A stretch of 64,000 nucleotides of DNA from Pictodentalium vernedei (Eukaryota; Mollusca; Scaphopoda; Dentaliida; Dentaliidae), in assembly GCA_031216915.1 (NCBI GenBank), contig CM062294.1, positions 32,565,128 through 32,629,127 on the forward strand. The letters are read 5' to 3'. The notes under the pieces were generated by a model that saw only the letters and a program-made list of their open reading frames with translations, ran no database searches and was not told where the DNA came from. The number at the start of each line of letters is the position of its first letter. The stretch's first letter is position 1. The translations under genes and the position numbers were made by a program. Below are positions 1 through 9,921 of the stretch, in pieces.

Positions 1-344
1 GAGGCCGTGACTATAAATAGTTCGCAGTCGCCGCATACTAATTACTATTAACATTCAAGTAATTTCTACAATGTTTTGAAGCAAAATTTTAGGTTGCCTT
101 TATTGAAGCAAAATAAATAAGAAATGACACCATCAGAGGATTTTGACAAACTGCAACAAGCGTACAATTAAAACCTGCCCTGTGATATAACGATGTTTCA
201 TGAATGAATGAATGAAAATGGAATTGAAAGAGGTCAGAGGTCGTTCGCATAAATTATAATTATATACAACACCCGTTGTATATACTTCAAGTATATACAA
301 CGGTTGTTATACTCTATGGTTATCAGATAAAATCTTATTTCCAA
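1..344. other. Non-coding stretch with a small palindrome
   Basis: No coding sequence is recognised here. At about 262-310 the motif GTATATACAAC appears in both orientations, giving a small AT-rich palindrome. The rest is unremarkable AT-rich DNA. Confidence 0.5.
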
Positions 345-481
345 CCATATAACTCAAGAGATGATCTGCTATGACACCTAGCAGAATTTCCACCCATGAA
401 GCACCGGACTAATCACTGTGCTTCATTGGTGATAATTTTGCTAGGTGTCGTAGCGGATTATCTCTGAATTATATGCATGGA
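345..481. mobile_element. Foldback element D1 (AGAGATGATC-type arms)
   Basis: The two arms are inverted copies. Both contain AGAGATGATC/GATTATCTCT-type ends, then TGACACCTAGCA, and near the tip ATGAAGCAC and its complement. A second member with the same arms lies at 49672-49997. No protein is encoded. It is probably a non-autonomous palindromic transposon; I do not recognise the superfamily. Confidence 0.7.
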
Positions 482-688
482 AAAAATGACAACCCATGGA
501 TTTTGTTTGACCCCATCACGATGGCCCTACTGTATAACAGTTCACAGATTTCGAAAGCATCTGCGGCAGTGTGCAATATTTGACGAGAACGCTTATTTCG
601 GTTGCATGGTGGTTACGCAAATTTAAATCTACATGAATGGATGACCGGTTAACCAAAAGTTGCACCTTGAATGGTAATGTCTGAGTCA

Positions 689-955
689 CTTAACTGGTAG
701 AGTGCTAATTTTTTTTTTTCTCAGCCTCAAGATTTGTTCACACATCTTTGCCTTGTTACAATTCATTGGAGAGTGCCTATAGGCACTCTCCCATGAATTG
801 TAACAATGCAAATCAATGGAGATGAAGTACTTGTACTTACAAGATAATATGAAGGACATCCACAGAATATGAAGCCTTTAACTTTAGGTACCTGCAGTTC
901 AGAATAAAGTCCAAATATGGGCTACTAGCACTTTACCAGTTAAGCAGCTTTTCTT
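689..955. mobile_element. Foldback element E1
   Basis: The ends are inverted: CTTAACTGGTAGAGTGCTA on the left and TAGCACTTTACCAGTTAAG on the right. A central hairpin at 744-807 has GGAGAGTGCCTATAGGCAC at its tip. Related copies are at 35691-35930 (intact) and about 15655-15790 (truncated). Confidence 0.75.
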
Positions 956-1039
956 ATGTCTTGATCGATTTTTAGACTTTTGCCATGAGAGGCTATATAT
1001 ATATATTTCAATTCCATGCAATATATGAATACTTGTTAA

Positions 1040-1365
1040 AGCGACGAAGGGCTTTTAACTCAGTTTGCAGGGAATTTGAAGACTGTAGGTGACAGGGCTT
1101 TCAGGATCAGCGCGCCCCGTGTGTGGAACTCGTTACCCAAAACCTTACGAAATGCACCATCTCTTGAAAGTTTTAAAAAGGGACTAAATTTTTTAACTTA
1201 TACCAGAGGAACTTCCCAGGCTATCCTTCGCTGACACACAAACCAGGTGATTTTATTGATTTTTATCTATCTTATTCGTGATTTCTTTTGTAAAGAGCTT
1301 AGGGATTTTATTAGGATAGGCGCTACATAAGTGATATATATTATTATTATTATTATTATTAATGA
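1040..1365 (+). pseudogene. 3' end of a non-LTR retrotransposon (CR1/L2-like LINE)
   Basis: Positions 1088-1234 read in frame as 48 codons plus a stop and contain the peptides FRISAPRVWNSLP and APSLESFKK. This matches the conserved C-terminal tail found after the reverse transcriptase domain of CR1/L2/Jockey-type LINEs. A 3' UTR follows with GGCGCTACATAAGT and an ATT microsatellite tail (about 1340-1362), typical of these elements. Everything upstream of the tail (endonuclease and RT core) is missing, so this is a 5'-truncated copy, the usual fate of LINE insertions. The call to LINE is firm; the exact clade is inference. Confidence 0.8.
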
Positions 1366-1711
1366 TAAAAAAATGAAGTTTTCCAAGAATTTTTACATAG
1401 CCGAGCGCTCGGTTAGCCATCTCCAACCCACGTGAACAGTCAGTCGGCTAGAGTCATTTTTTTAAATTTTGCACACTGCTGCGGCAAGCACAGGGGGCAT
1501 CAGTTGTCTTAGGGAGTTTGAGCATTGAAGAGAGGGGTCTTCCTACAGGAACATTTTAAAACAGTGCTTTCAAATAAGGTGATAAGACACAACCTTTTGA
1601 TAACTGTTATTAGTTCCAGATGAACAACTTTTCGGTTATGTGTTTTTTACCTGCATCGCCAGCGGCAGAGCAGGTCTAGTAACCGCTCGACTCCGTCCGT
1701 CAGTCCGTCCG

Positions 1712-2345
1712 AAACACTTTTTCCGTCAAAGTTTTCTTGGCTTCTATGAAAGGGAATGATTTTATATTTGGTCTGCTGCTTCATAATGATGAGTTTTATC
1801 GTGTAAGCAATTTTCAGATCTGCCGTGCAGCCACTTCTTGTTTGCCGATACTTTGAAATTTTACTGTACCCACTGAACATTGAAATTTTCCGTCAAGGTT
1901 TTCTCGCCTTCTCTGCAAGGGATTGATTTTATATGTGGTCTGCTGCTTCATAATGATGAGTTGTATCGTGTATGCAATTTTCAGATTTGCCACGCAGCCA
2001 CTTCCTGTTCGCCGATACTTTGAAATTTTACTGTATCCACTGAACATTGAAATTTTCCGTCAAGGTTTTCTTGGCTTCTATGCAAGGGATTGATTGTATA
2101 TTTGGTCGGCTGCTTCATAATGATGAGTTGTATCATGTAAGCAATTTTCAGATCTGCCGTGCAGCCACTTCCTGTTTGCCGATACTTTAAAATTTTACTG
2201 TACCCACTGAACATTGAAATTTTTCGTCAAACTTTTCTCGGCTTCTATGCAAGGAATTGATTTTATATTTCATCTGGAGCCTGATAATGATCAGTTGTAT
2301 CACGTATGCAATTTTCAGATCTGCCGCTGCTTCCTGTTTGCCGAT
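1712..2345. repeat. 167-bp tandem repeat, about 3.8 copies
   Basis: The motif TTCCGTCAA recurs at 1721, 1888, 2055 and (as TTTCGTCAA) 2222, an exact spacing of 167 bp. Other shared blocks are GGTCTGCTGCTTCATAATGA and GCCACTTCCTGTTTGCCGA. The open frames here are a by-product of the repeat and show no family similarity. The last copy decays after about 2340. Confidence 0.9.
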
Positions 2346-2405
2346 TCAATTGCATGCAGCGACGCAGGTCCAGACCCGGTATTGGTCTTGGCTTGTTTCA
2401 TTTAG

Positions 2406-2949
2406 ATAACCACTAGAGGAACGATAAAGTCATTCCTCGCAAATGTTATGGCCTGGTTTGGAAACAACTGCCAAGATACTTGGAAGATATCTGGCAAACT
2501 AACCCAGAGATTGAATGTTGGGGCACTAGTTCTGTTGCAGAAAAAGTGATCAAAGCCAGAATTCGTCCTTCAAGTGTCAAAAGACGTCATAGAATGCTTT
2601 CCTACAATATGTCACATGCATTACAAGCACCTTCCAATGAGGGTTTATAAGATCGAATACAGTCATCACAAAAGTTGACTTTCGGCAGATTTGGTCAAAA
2701 ATAAATTTTGATGCAATTGTGATTGAGGAATGTGATTTTGTGTAAAGAAACAGTATGCAGTCAAGATTAAATCGAGATTCATATTGAACAACCATTGAAT
2801 GATTATAAACAGCTTTGAAAAGAATCGCAATTTTACAGAGTATAAACTGAGGGTTGTTTTACATCAACGATAATGTAATTGTAATAATTTGATTTGTGTA
2901 ATTATAATAATAAAGTAGTAGTTTAATGACTTGATAGAAATCTTGGACC
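2406..2949. other. Non-coding stretch, nothing recognised
   Basis: AT-rich sequence with short random open frames only. No repeats or motifs are identified with confidence. Confidence 0.4.
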
Positions 2950-3017
2950 AACTGCTAACTCTGTTCAAGCTCTGCTCAAGCAGTTTTACAGCGGTTGAAG
3001 ACATGTGCACCATCGAC

Positions 3018-3561
3018 CAGGGCTTATACTTCGACGAGAATCTCAAGAATCGATTCGCACAAAGATTCGCGCAATAAAACTGATGAGAATCCATGTAGAT
3101 TCTCGCTGCACCTCTGCTAGGATTCGCATGAAAAGAATTGAGTCAATTTAACCCTTTATCTAACACAGCGGCAACAAATTAACCAATAGAAGGCTAACAT
3201 GACCTGAAATATCCTGACACTTTGTCAATAAAATTGCACAAATATGGCTGTCATTGGAACCGGCTCATTGAGCCGGTTCCAACGACAGCCATATTTGTAA
3301 GATTTTATTAGTAAATATTGTTCATTTAATTATTTTATCATTTATTTATTATTTATTGTTTAAAAATTATCAAATTTAGTTTTAAAAATTAAAAAAGGTG
3401 TGTTGGGTAATATGTTAACATGTGTTATCAGTATACAACAGTGGTTGAACCATGGTGGCATCATGGGATCCTGGGACGCTCATAGTTGGTATGGATTCTC
3501 GCAACCATTTTCATGAGAATCCAAACGGATTCTCACAAATTTAGACGAAATATAAGCCCTG
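3018..3561. mobile_element. CAGGGCTTA-type inverted-repeat element, copy 1 (5-bp TSD)
   Basis: It starts CAGGGCTTATA and ends TATAAGCCCTG. It is flanked by TCGAC at 3013-3017 and 3562-3566, a 5-bp target duplication inside a SINE. The arms are rich in AGAATC/GATTCTC motifs. Copies 2 and 3 lie at 51295-51833 and 14931-15520, each with its own 5-bp duplication. No coding capacity. A hAT-like origin of the 5-bp-TSD type is an inference from end sequence and TSD length only. Confidence 0.85.
3152..3410. mobile_element. TTAA hairpin MITE, arm family 3, copy 1
   Basis: It begins TTAA|CCCTTTATCTAAC and ends near GTGTTGGGTAATA. The central hairpin has the tip GGAACCGGCTCATTGAGCC with ACAAATATGGCTGTCATTGG arms. 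It sits in the middle of the CAGGGCTTA element at 3018-3561, as the related copy does at 51439-51700. The right TTAA is not clean. End sequence plus TTAA suggests a piggyBac-related MITE. Confidence 0.7.
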
Positions 3562-3790
3562 TCGACGTGCATTACACCTTGGTACACGGCATCATCGTGG
3601 CCCTATGTGGGCAACCGGGATAAAGTGCCTTGCCCAAGGACACAACACGTGTGGTCACGGACGTGGATTCAACTCGGGGCGTCTAGCATAGAAGTCAAAC
3701 AGTCTACCACTGAGTCACCACACTCCCTATCAAGTTTAAATAAAAATGTTAGGTTGGCCACTGACATTGGCTCATTATCGAAATCACAAT

Positions 3791-3992
3791 ATTTTTATAC
3801 TGTACCAATGACCCAGACTTAGCTGGTGCTAACTCTAACAAAACCAGGGCCAAACACAAATTTTGCCCCCCAATCCCCAAAATTTGCATCCAAAACAAAA
3901 AGAAATCATGTCCTAAAGGACCTCCATACTACGCCTCTACTGCGCATGCGCAGTGACGCAGACGTCCCGAAATTGGCGCCAATTATCATTCT
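3791..3992 (+). repeat. Left inverted terminal repeat of DIRS-A
   Basis: Positions 3804-3992 are the exact reverse complement, by eye, of 10704-10892. The outermost 35 bases (3791-3825) are reproduced in reverse complement at 10540-10574 in the internal complementary region, which fixes the left end at 3791. The repeat includes the palindrome CTGCGCATGCGCAG. Confidence 0.95.
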
Positions 3993-4877
3993 CTGTTTGG
4001 CCCTTCATCAGTCAACATCTCACTGATCTTTGTGCTTGTAAATCTCAGTTTAAAGGATGCCAGACACGTAATTTTTGGAGAAAATGTGATTCTAAGGAGG
4101 ATAGAAGGAGGAGAGGAAAAAGAAGTGACAAAAAATAATCAGGGCTGTACTTAAAATTTTTTGATGAAATTATGTTAAGTTGCCTATTTTCGAGGCATGG
4201 GCCTCTTGTTGTCATTCTTGCTAATTGTTGCACTGCTTATTCAGTGTTTCCTCTCCCCTAGCCTTCTAAAGTCCCCCCTTGCAATTCTCCCATGCTTTTG
4301 CCATATTTTTGAGAAATTTCATTTCTAAAATTTCCTGGGAGAGTTGCTTGGTTACAGAATGTTTTCTGTTATTTTCCCCATAGTTACGTTTTCACCCATG
4401 GGTGTATAACGTTTGTGTTCTGCATCTTCCATCTGATGTTCTACAGATTCTCCCCTGGGAGTCTCTGTTTTGCATCAGATAGAGTGTAATTGATGACTGA
4501 TTCCGGGCCAGTTTTTTCAGTGCCTGGAGTCATGTTTTCTGGTGTTTTTACACTGTTTTTTTTCATTGGCAACAGCCTTTTTTGAGGGGGGCTGTTTGCC
4601 TTTGCTGTAGTTTATCTCACTATAAGATACATTTATATTATCCGAAAGTGTCTCATTAATTATTTAATATAAATTTAAAATTTTTGACCACACTTTGCCA
4701 TCGGATCCATCGGGGCTCAACGTTACTTTTCAGCAACTTGGGCTTCGCTGAAAAAATATTTTTTCAAAATTATTTTGTTTTGCAATTGTTTTTTCATTTA
4801 TTAATGGATCATGTTATTATGTATCTTTGTGTCAGGGGTTTTTGCGAGTAACTAGGACTTATTGTTGTTCTTTCACA
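3993..4877 (+). other. DIRS-A leader (5' untranslated region)
   Basis: This lies between the left inverted repeat and the first gag ATG. It is AT-rich and has several short open frames on both strands with no family resemblance. A promoter would be expected in the terminal repeat or here, but no element can be pinpointed by eye. Confidence 0.6.
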
Positions 4878-6983
4878 ATGAAGGGACGTTGTTCAAATTG
4901 TAATAGGAAGAAATCTTCCTCTGACTTTCATGATCATTGTATTAATTGTAGTCAGTGTTCTCGCATTAATCCCTGTCCTATATGTGAACATTGGGATGAG
5001 AAACATTGGAAACGTGTGTCACGATATGTTGTTTCTGGAGAAAGGGCGATTCTGGCTCTTTCTCCGCAAGGTCACTCTACTTTCTCAGTTTCTATTTCAG
5101 AGGAACCAGAACAGGGTGATGTTTCCATGTTATCTTCTTCAAGTGTGCGTCCGTCGTCACAAATGAATTCAGAGCTAGTGGCAAAAGTGCTCATGGAGAT
5201 TAGACAAATGTCGTCGGCTAGCTTGCCCGGTGTAGCATCCATTCACCGAATGGTTCGGCAGCCGGGTTCGTCCGATGCGGTCCAAGAGGAAATTTTGGGT
5301 GATGCGAGCACTATAAACATAATAGATGCACACCCAGTGACGGCGGATAGTAAGCGAGAACGGAGGAAGCCTTTGAGTCCGGTTCCTAGCTCGTCCAGGT
5401 CCAGCCGGGCCGCGAGCGAGAGAGGCCCCTCTCTCGTACAACAACATCTGGGACCAGATATTGTGGTACAAAATGTGTCTTTAGCGGAGTATACGTCCGT
5501 CGCTCGGGACGCTCCGTTGTATAAGCAGTCCGCAGAGACTGTTAAGGCTTCCTCTTCTCGTCAGCGCACACGACCGCACCTTGGCTGCGTGACCGCCGAT
5601 ATATTACCAGCTTCGCCGATGAAGGATTCTTCGGCGACCAGGTCACACCATCCGGCAGCCAGGGATTCGAGACCGATGGACTCGGGACGTTCGCATAGGA
5701 AAAGTATGCGGGAGCCATCTGATGCGGAGCTGCCCTCGGCGAAGCAGCGAAAGACTGCGCCTCCGCAGGTCTCGACGCCGGACATTCTTGTGCAGATAGC
5801 ACAGCTTATCGCAGCATCCCAGCAGCCGACAGAAACGGTGTCGGATCGAGAATTATCCGACGGCGCTGGGTCGGTACGCTCCGCCGAAGCATCGGGGGCG
5901 GACGACCGGGAACATCATGAGGTCCGACCGGATGGTGAAAGGGATACGGATGACTTGGAGCTATCCCTTTCGGAACAACATAAAGCTGCCGTGGACTTCA
6001 TCCGGCACTTTCTCCCTCAAGTTGTTCCGTCGGGCCAGACTGCTGCACTTCCGGACAAGAGAATTATAGCGTCATTGGACTCTGAATTTTTTGAGCGGTT
6101 CAGGGACATCGCTCCCGAGTTTCCGTCGCAGTCCAATAATGTTGCAAGAACATTTGAATTATTGAACGACGCTATATTTAAACTTGCTTCCAGGACGGGG
6201 AAAGCAGGTTTCTTGTCCGCTAATACTCTCAACCTGCCTTTCATTAATGCAAGGAATAAATTCGATACGGCAGGACAGGGTATACCGAGAGTTCCTCTGC
6301 GTATGGACGACGAGGCGGAAGACTTAGAGCTATCATTACCGTCGTCAGCTTCTATTCCAACCGCGGTGTTGGAAACAGCTATTGCGTCTAACAGAGCCAA
6401 TTTAGATGCCTTATCTTACGCAGATCACCTTACTAAGGCGTTATCACTGCGCCTTCAGGGGAAAGAGTTTCAGGATATACAATCCTCTTTAAGACTTCTT
6501 TCAAGGGCAGTAGCTTATTCCACGTGTAACTCCGCCCTTTCAGTGGCAAATCTGGAGTTGGTTAGACGTGACGCAGCCCTAGCTACATCCACACTAGTGG
6601 ATTCTAAGGTGAAGAACTCTCTTAGAGTCGCTTCGGTCTCAGGAGAACTTCTCTTTGACGGCAAGCTTTCCGCTATTTATGATAAAATTAAAAAGAAAGC
6701 TAATGATTCTCTGTTGTTCAGATCTGCTCCTAAGAAGTCGGATACAGCAGACACGAATAAGACAGGCACTTCTGGGTCTAATGCGCCCAAGAGAGGTTCC
6801 TATAGAGGTTCCAGTGCGTCCTCTTGGTCTTATTCGAGAGACCGTCAGGATAGCGACTCTCGTTCGGGACGTCCTTCAGGCCGGGACAATCGGTCGGACG
6901 CCCCGAGGTCGACGAGGTGCTGGTCGTGGAAGACGTGGTTTCTCCTACCGCAGGCCTCGCAGGTCCAGGAGGTGATGGCTTAA
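4878..6983 (+). CDS. DIRS-A gag-like ORF1 protein
   Basis: Putative nucleocapsid-type protein of 701 residues. I choose the ATG at 4878 because the open frame upstream begins with a TTG, and the Cys-rich domain follows this Met at once. Residues 5-39 hold a Cys/His cluster (CSNC, then DFHDHC, INCSQC, NPCPIC, HW), the pattern seen at the start of DIRS ORF1 proteins and also visible in DIRS-C. A long Ser/Arg/Glu-rich middle follows, then a helical region (about residues 480-620), and a basic Arg/Ser/Gly-rich C-terminus suited to RNA binding. The end overlaps the RT frame by 67 bases. Gag function is inferred from position and the Cys cluster. Confidence 0.9.
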   Translation: MKGRCSNCNRKKSSSDFHDHCINCSQCSRINPCPICEHWDEKHWKRVSRYVVSGERAILALSPQGHSTFSVSISEEPEQGDVSMLSSSSVRPSSQMNSELVAKVLMEIRQMSSASLPGVASIHRMVRQPGSSDAVQEEILGDASTINIIDAHPVTADSKRERRKPLSPVPSSSRSSRAASERGPSLVQQHLGPDIVVQNVSLAEYTSVARDAPLYKQSAETVKASSSRQRTRPHLGCVTADILPASPMKDSSATRSHHPAARDSRPMDSGRSHRKSMREPSDAELPSAKQRKTAPPQVSTPDILVQIAQLIAASQQPTETVSDRELSDGAGSVRSAEASGADDREHHEVRPDGERDTDDLELSLSEQHKAAVDFIRHFLPQVVPSGQTAALPDKRIIASLDSEFFERFRDIAPEFPSQSNNVARTFELLNDAIFKLASRTGKAGFLSANTLNLPFINARNKFDTAGQGIPRVPLRMDDEAEDLELSLPSSASIPTAVLETAIASNRANLDALSYADHLTKALSLRLQGKEFQDIQSSLRLLSRAVAYSTCNSALSVANLELVRRDAALATSTLVDSKVKNSLRVASVSGELLFDGKLSAIYDKIKKKANDSLLFRSAPKKSDTADTNKTGTSGSNAPKRGSYRGSSASSWSYSRDRQDSDSRSGRPSGRDNRSDAPRSTRCWSWKTWFLLPQASQVQEVMA

Positions 6984-8668
6984 ACCTCTATCGCGTTCCG
7001 GTTGGCGGAAGGTTGTCGAGCTTCTCACAAGAGTGGGCGTCGATTACGGACGACCCTTGGGTGAGAGGAGTGACTTCGGAAGGTCTAAAGATATCCTTCA
7101 AACGAAAGCCTCCATTAACTCGAAGTCCAAAGTGGACTCATCTTCCGTCAAATCCACAGAAAAGAGACGCTCTGTTATCAGAGGTGCAGTCTCTTTTAAT
7201 GAAGAACGCGGTAGAGGTCGTAGAAAACCAGGAATCTCCGGGATTCTACAGCCATCTGTTTCTGCTTCCGAAACCAGATGGCTCGTTCCGTCCAGTCATA
7301 GATTTGAGCTGGATAAACAAGCTGATCGTCGCTCCGAAGTTTTATATGGAGACGATTCGATCGGTCAGAGCGAGTATTCGGGTGAACGATTATGCAACGA
7401 GCATAGATCTCAAAGATGCGTACTTTCACGTCATGGTACATCCGACATTCCGAAAGTATCTACGCTTCGCAGTCCTAGGAGTGGTGTATCAATTCCGGGC
7501 GATGTGCTTCGGATTGAATCTAGCACCCTGGGCTTTCACTCGGGTAATGAACTCGGTAATGATCTACTTCCGAGCTCAATCGTCTGCGGTAACATCGGCC
7601 TACCTGGACGACATTCTTCAGAGGTACGGCAACGAGTTAACGCTTCAGAACGATGTTCAGAATCTTCTTCTATTGCTCCGACGTCTCGGTTTTATAGTAA
7701 ACGAGGAGAAGTCGGATCTGGTGCCGTCCAAGTCATTCACTCATCTGGGAAAGAGCTTTGAGACGCACAACAATCTCTTTCGTCTGCCGTTAACCAGAGC
7801 GAAATTAGTCAGTTGTTACGCTCGCTATTGTCTGCACGCAGACAAAGTCACGGCGAGAGAATTTATGAGACTGATAGGTCTGTGCGGAGCCGCCGCGGAT
7901 CTCATTCCGATGGGGCGGTTACGCACACGTCCTCTTCAAATTTTCCTGACTCAGAATTGGAGTGTGAAAATTCATTCGCTCGATGTAGACGTTCTCTTGT
8001 CAGATCAAGTGAAACAAGAGATTCAGACTTGGGCAAACATTCAGTGGTTAACTCAAGGAGTTCCGCTGCAGTTGCCGGATCCGAGTTTTACCGTTATGAC
8101 GGATGCCAGTCAAACAGGTTGGGGTGCATCATTAATCCCAACGGATTCGAGATGCCAGGGTCTTTGGGATCCGCAATTCCTGTGCAAGCACATAAACATC
8201 AAGGAAATGATGTCAATTTGGCTTGCGTTACGTCACTGGATGGACATTATTCACGATGCTCATGTCCAAATCCTATCTGACAATACGACAGTAGTGGCGT
8301 ATATACGGAATCAGGGAGGCACTCATTCAGTTCCGTTGTTCAATCTAACGGAAAGAATCCTTCTGTTTGCGTTAGAACATCACGTTCTTCTTTCGGTCTG
8401 TCACATACCGGGTCGTCTGAATGTGCTAGCAGACTCCCTTTCACGAAAGGGTCGCTTGTTGCCGTCGGAGTGGACTCTCAACAAACAAGTATTCAATCAG
8501 ATTTGCTACCAATGGGAACGGCCAATGATAGACTTATTTGCGACACATCTCAACAATCAGTTGCAGACGTATGTGTCTCCGTGTCCGGATCCAAGAGCAT
8601 TTGCAGTAGACGCTCTGTCGATCCCTTGGGACGGAATGATAGGATATGCGTATCCTCCTGCGCCGTAA
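6917..8668 (+). CDS. DIRS-A reverse transcriptase / RNase H (ORF2), ends at an in-frame TAA
   Basis: Numbered from the open frame (583 residues), the RT domain has SIDLKDAYFHV (about 163-172, first catalytic Asp at 164), CFGLNLAPWAFTR (about 197-209) and the YLDD box (229-232). RNase H follows with MTDASQTGWGA (Asp 396), Glu 430, LSDNTTVVAYIRNQGG (Asp 455) and ADSLSR (Asp 506), then DLFAT (539-543), conserved in DIRS proteins. There is no ATG at the start. The frame is -1 relative to gag and overlaps it by 67 bases, so frameshifting or internal initiation is likely. After TAA at 8666 the same frame stays open to 8965 and still encodes conserved DIRS sequence (LPPREDLLSQG), so the stop looks like a real nonsense mutation or a readthrough site. 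Confidence 0.95.
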   Translation: MLVVEDVVSPTAGLAGPGGDGLNLYRVPVGGRLSSFSQEWASITDDPWVRGVTSEGLKISFKRKPPLTRSPKWTHLPSNPQKRDALLSEVQSLLMKNAVEVVENQESPGFYSHLFLLPKPDGSFRPVIDLSWINKLIVAPKFYMETIRSVRASIRVNDYATSIDLKDAYFHVMVHPTFRKYLRFAVLGVVYQFRAMCFGLNLAPWAFTRVMNSVMIYFRAQSSAVTSAYLDDILQRYGNELTLQNDVQNLLLLLRRLGFIVNEEKSDLVPSKSFTHLGKSFETHNNLFRLPLTRAKLVSCYARYCLHADKVTAREFMRLIGLCGAAADLIPMGRLRTRPLQIFLTQNWSVKIHSLDVDVLLSDQVKQEIQTWANIQWLTQGVPLQLPDPSFTVMTDASQTGWGASLIPTDSRCQGLWDPQFLCKHINIKEMMSIWLALRHWMDIIHDAHVQILSDNTTVVAYIRNQGGTHSVPLFNLTERILLFALEHHVLLSVCHIPGRLNVLADSLSRKGRLLPSEWTLNKQVFNQICYQWERPMIDLFATHLNNQLQTYVSPCPDPRAFAVDALSIPWDGMIGYAYPPAP

Positions 8669-9921
8669 ATTCAACAAGTATTGCTAAAGATAAAACAATC
8701 TCAATGCAAGATTCTGTTGGTAGCATCTCTGTCGCCACAGAGACCGTGGATAAATCTACTCAGGTGTCTGTTGTGGGACCTACCGCGGAAGCTTCCTCCA
8801 CGGGAGGATCTTCTTTCGCAGGGGAAATCGCGCCAACTCCATCACAACCCGCAAGGTCTCAACCTTCACGTTTTTCCGTTGTGCGGTCCTTCTTGCATGG
8901 CAAGCACTTTACAGGACGAGCAGTGGACGCGATTTCTAACTGTAGGAGGACCTCCTCTTCGCTAAATTATGCGGCTAAGTGGAAGGTTTTTCGTCGTTGG
9001 TGTAGGGATCATTCTGTAGATATATTCGATCCCTCTATACCAGACATTGCAAACTTTCTAGTATACTTGTTTGACGAAATCAAACTGCAGCCTGTTACTA
9101 TAAAGGGTTATAGATCTATGTTATCTGATACCTATGCACATCATGATAGTTTACAAATTGGATCTAATGTCTCTTTATCGAAGTTGGTTAGAAACTTTTC
9201 GATAAATAGACCCAGAACTCTTAGATTAATTCCTAAGTGGAATTTAGCTTGGGTTCTCCTTAAATTGAAGGAAAAGCCATTTGAACCTCTTGGGACAGTA
9301 GATTTCAAATTCTTATCTTATAAGACAGCTTTTCTCTTAGCTTTCTCTTCTGCTAGAAGAGTCAGTGAGCTTCATGCACTATCGGTGGATGATTCTCATT
9401 ATCGTAGTGTTGGGAACACTATCACCTTCACTACTAATGTGGGTTTTTTAGCTAAGAATCAGGCTCCTAATAAATATCCGGAACCTATTGTTATTAAGGC
9501 TCTTCCGTCTTCAGACGGGCGTAGGCCTTTACTCTGTCCTGTTAGAGCACTACGTATCTATAAACAGAGATCTCAGTTTATCAGAAAGGGACGGAAATGT
9601 TTCTTTCTGTCTTTGATGCCTAATAGAAAGGACATTTCAGTCCATTCTATTGCTAGATGGATTCAGTTAACTATCCGTACTGCTTATGAAGATTTATCTT
9701 CTTCTCAGCAGTCTGTGCTTAAGATTTCTGCTCATGAAGTAAGAGCTCTTTCTACTTCCTGGGCTTATGCTAATAGTGTTGCTATTACAGATTTAATGAA
9801 GGCTGCTTATTGGTCTCAGCCATCCACATTTACGAATTTTTATCTCAGAAATATTGAGTCCATTTCTGGAGACCTGCATTGTTTAGGTCCGTTATCTGTT
9901 GCTCAGAATGTCGTCCACTAA
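8512..9921 (+). CDS. DIRS-A tyrosine recombinase (ORF3)
   Basis: Integrase of the tyrosine recombinase family, which would insert the circular cDNA. Numbered from the ATG at 8512 (469 residues), the catalytic set is complete: Arg in SARRVSELHAL (Arg 283), HEVRAL (His 408, Arg 411), Trp in AAYW (434) and Tyr in FTNFYLR (444). The N-terminal SAM-like region contains AAKWKVFRRWC and QPVTIKGYRSM. The open frame extends back to 8470, overlapping the RT frame in a -1 register. The first conserved residues only appear after about residue 120, so a later start (for example ATG 8704) is possible. No frameshift or stop is seen. Confidence 0.95.
   Translation: MGTANDRLICDTSQQSVADVCVSVSGSKSICSRRSVDPLGRNDRICVSSCAVNSTSIAKDKTISMQDSVGSISVATETVDKSTQVSVVGPTAEASSTGGSSFAGEIAPTPSQPARSQPSRFSVVRSFLHGKHFTGRAVDAISNCRRTSSSLNYAAKWKVFRRWCRDHSVDIFDPSIPDIANFLVYLFDEIKLQPVTIKGYRSMLSDTYAHHDSLQIGSNVSLSKLVRNFSINRPRTLRLIPKWNLAWVLLKLKEKPFEPLGTVDFKFLSYKTAFLLAFSSARRVSELHALSVDDSHYRSVGNTITFTTNVGFLAKNQAPNKYPEPIVIKALPSSDGRRPLLCPVRALRIYKQRSQFIRKGRKCFFLSLMPNRKDISVHSIARWIQLTIRTAYEDLSSSQQSVLKISAHEVRALSTSWAYANSVAITDLMKAAYWSQPSTFTNFYLRNIESISGDLHCLGPLSVAQNVVH

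Larger units (their letters stand above)
2950..3722 (-). mobile_element. tRNA-headed SINE, interrupted by a nested element
   Basis: Read on the minus strand, this contains a tRNA-like head (B-box-like region about 3660-3680, A-box-like region about 3700-3712), the shared SINE block around TTGTGTCCTTGGGCAAG, and the block around GCACATGTCTTCAACCGCTG. The body is split at TCGAC by the 544-bp element at 3018-3561, and reading across it restores the normal SINE order. The 3' tail side is degraded. Confidence 0.8.

Noticed and set aside
1647..2214. Three 77-codon minus-strand frames as a repeated peptide gene
   Set aside because: Their spacing equals the 167-bp tandem repeat and they overlap each other; the repeat explains them.
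7033..7761. A 242-codon open frame overlapping the DIRS-A RT
   Set aside because: It is in another frame of the RT coding region, Ser/Arg-rich, with no family similarity.
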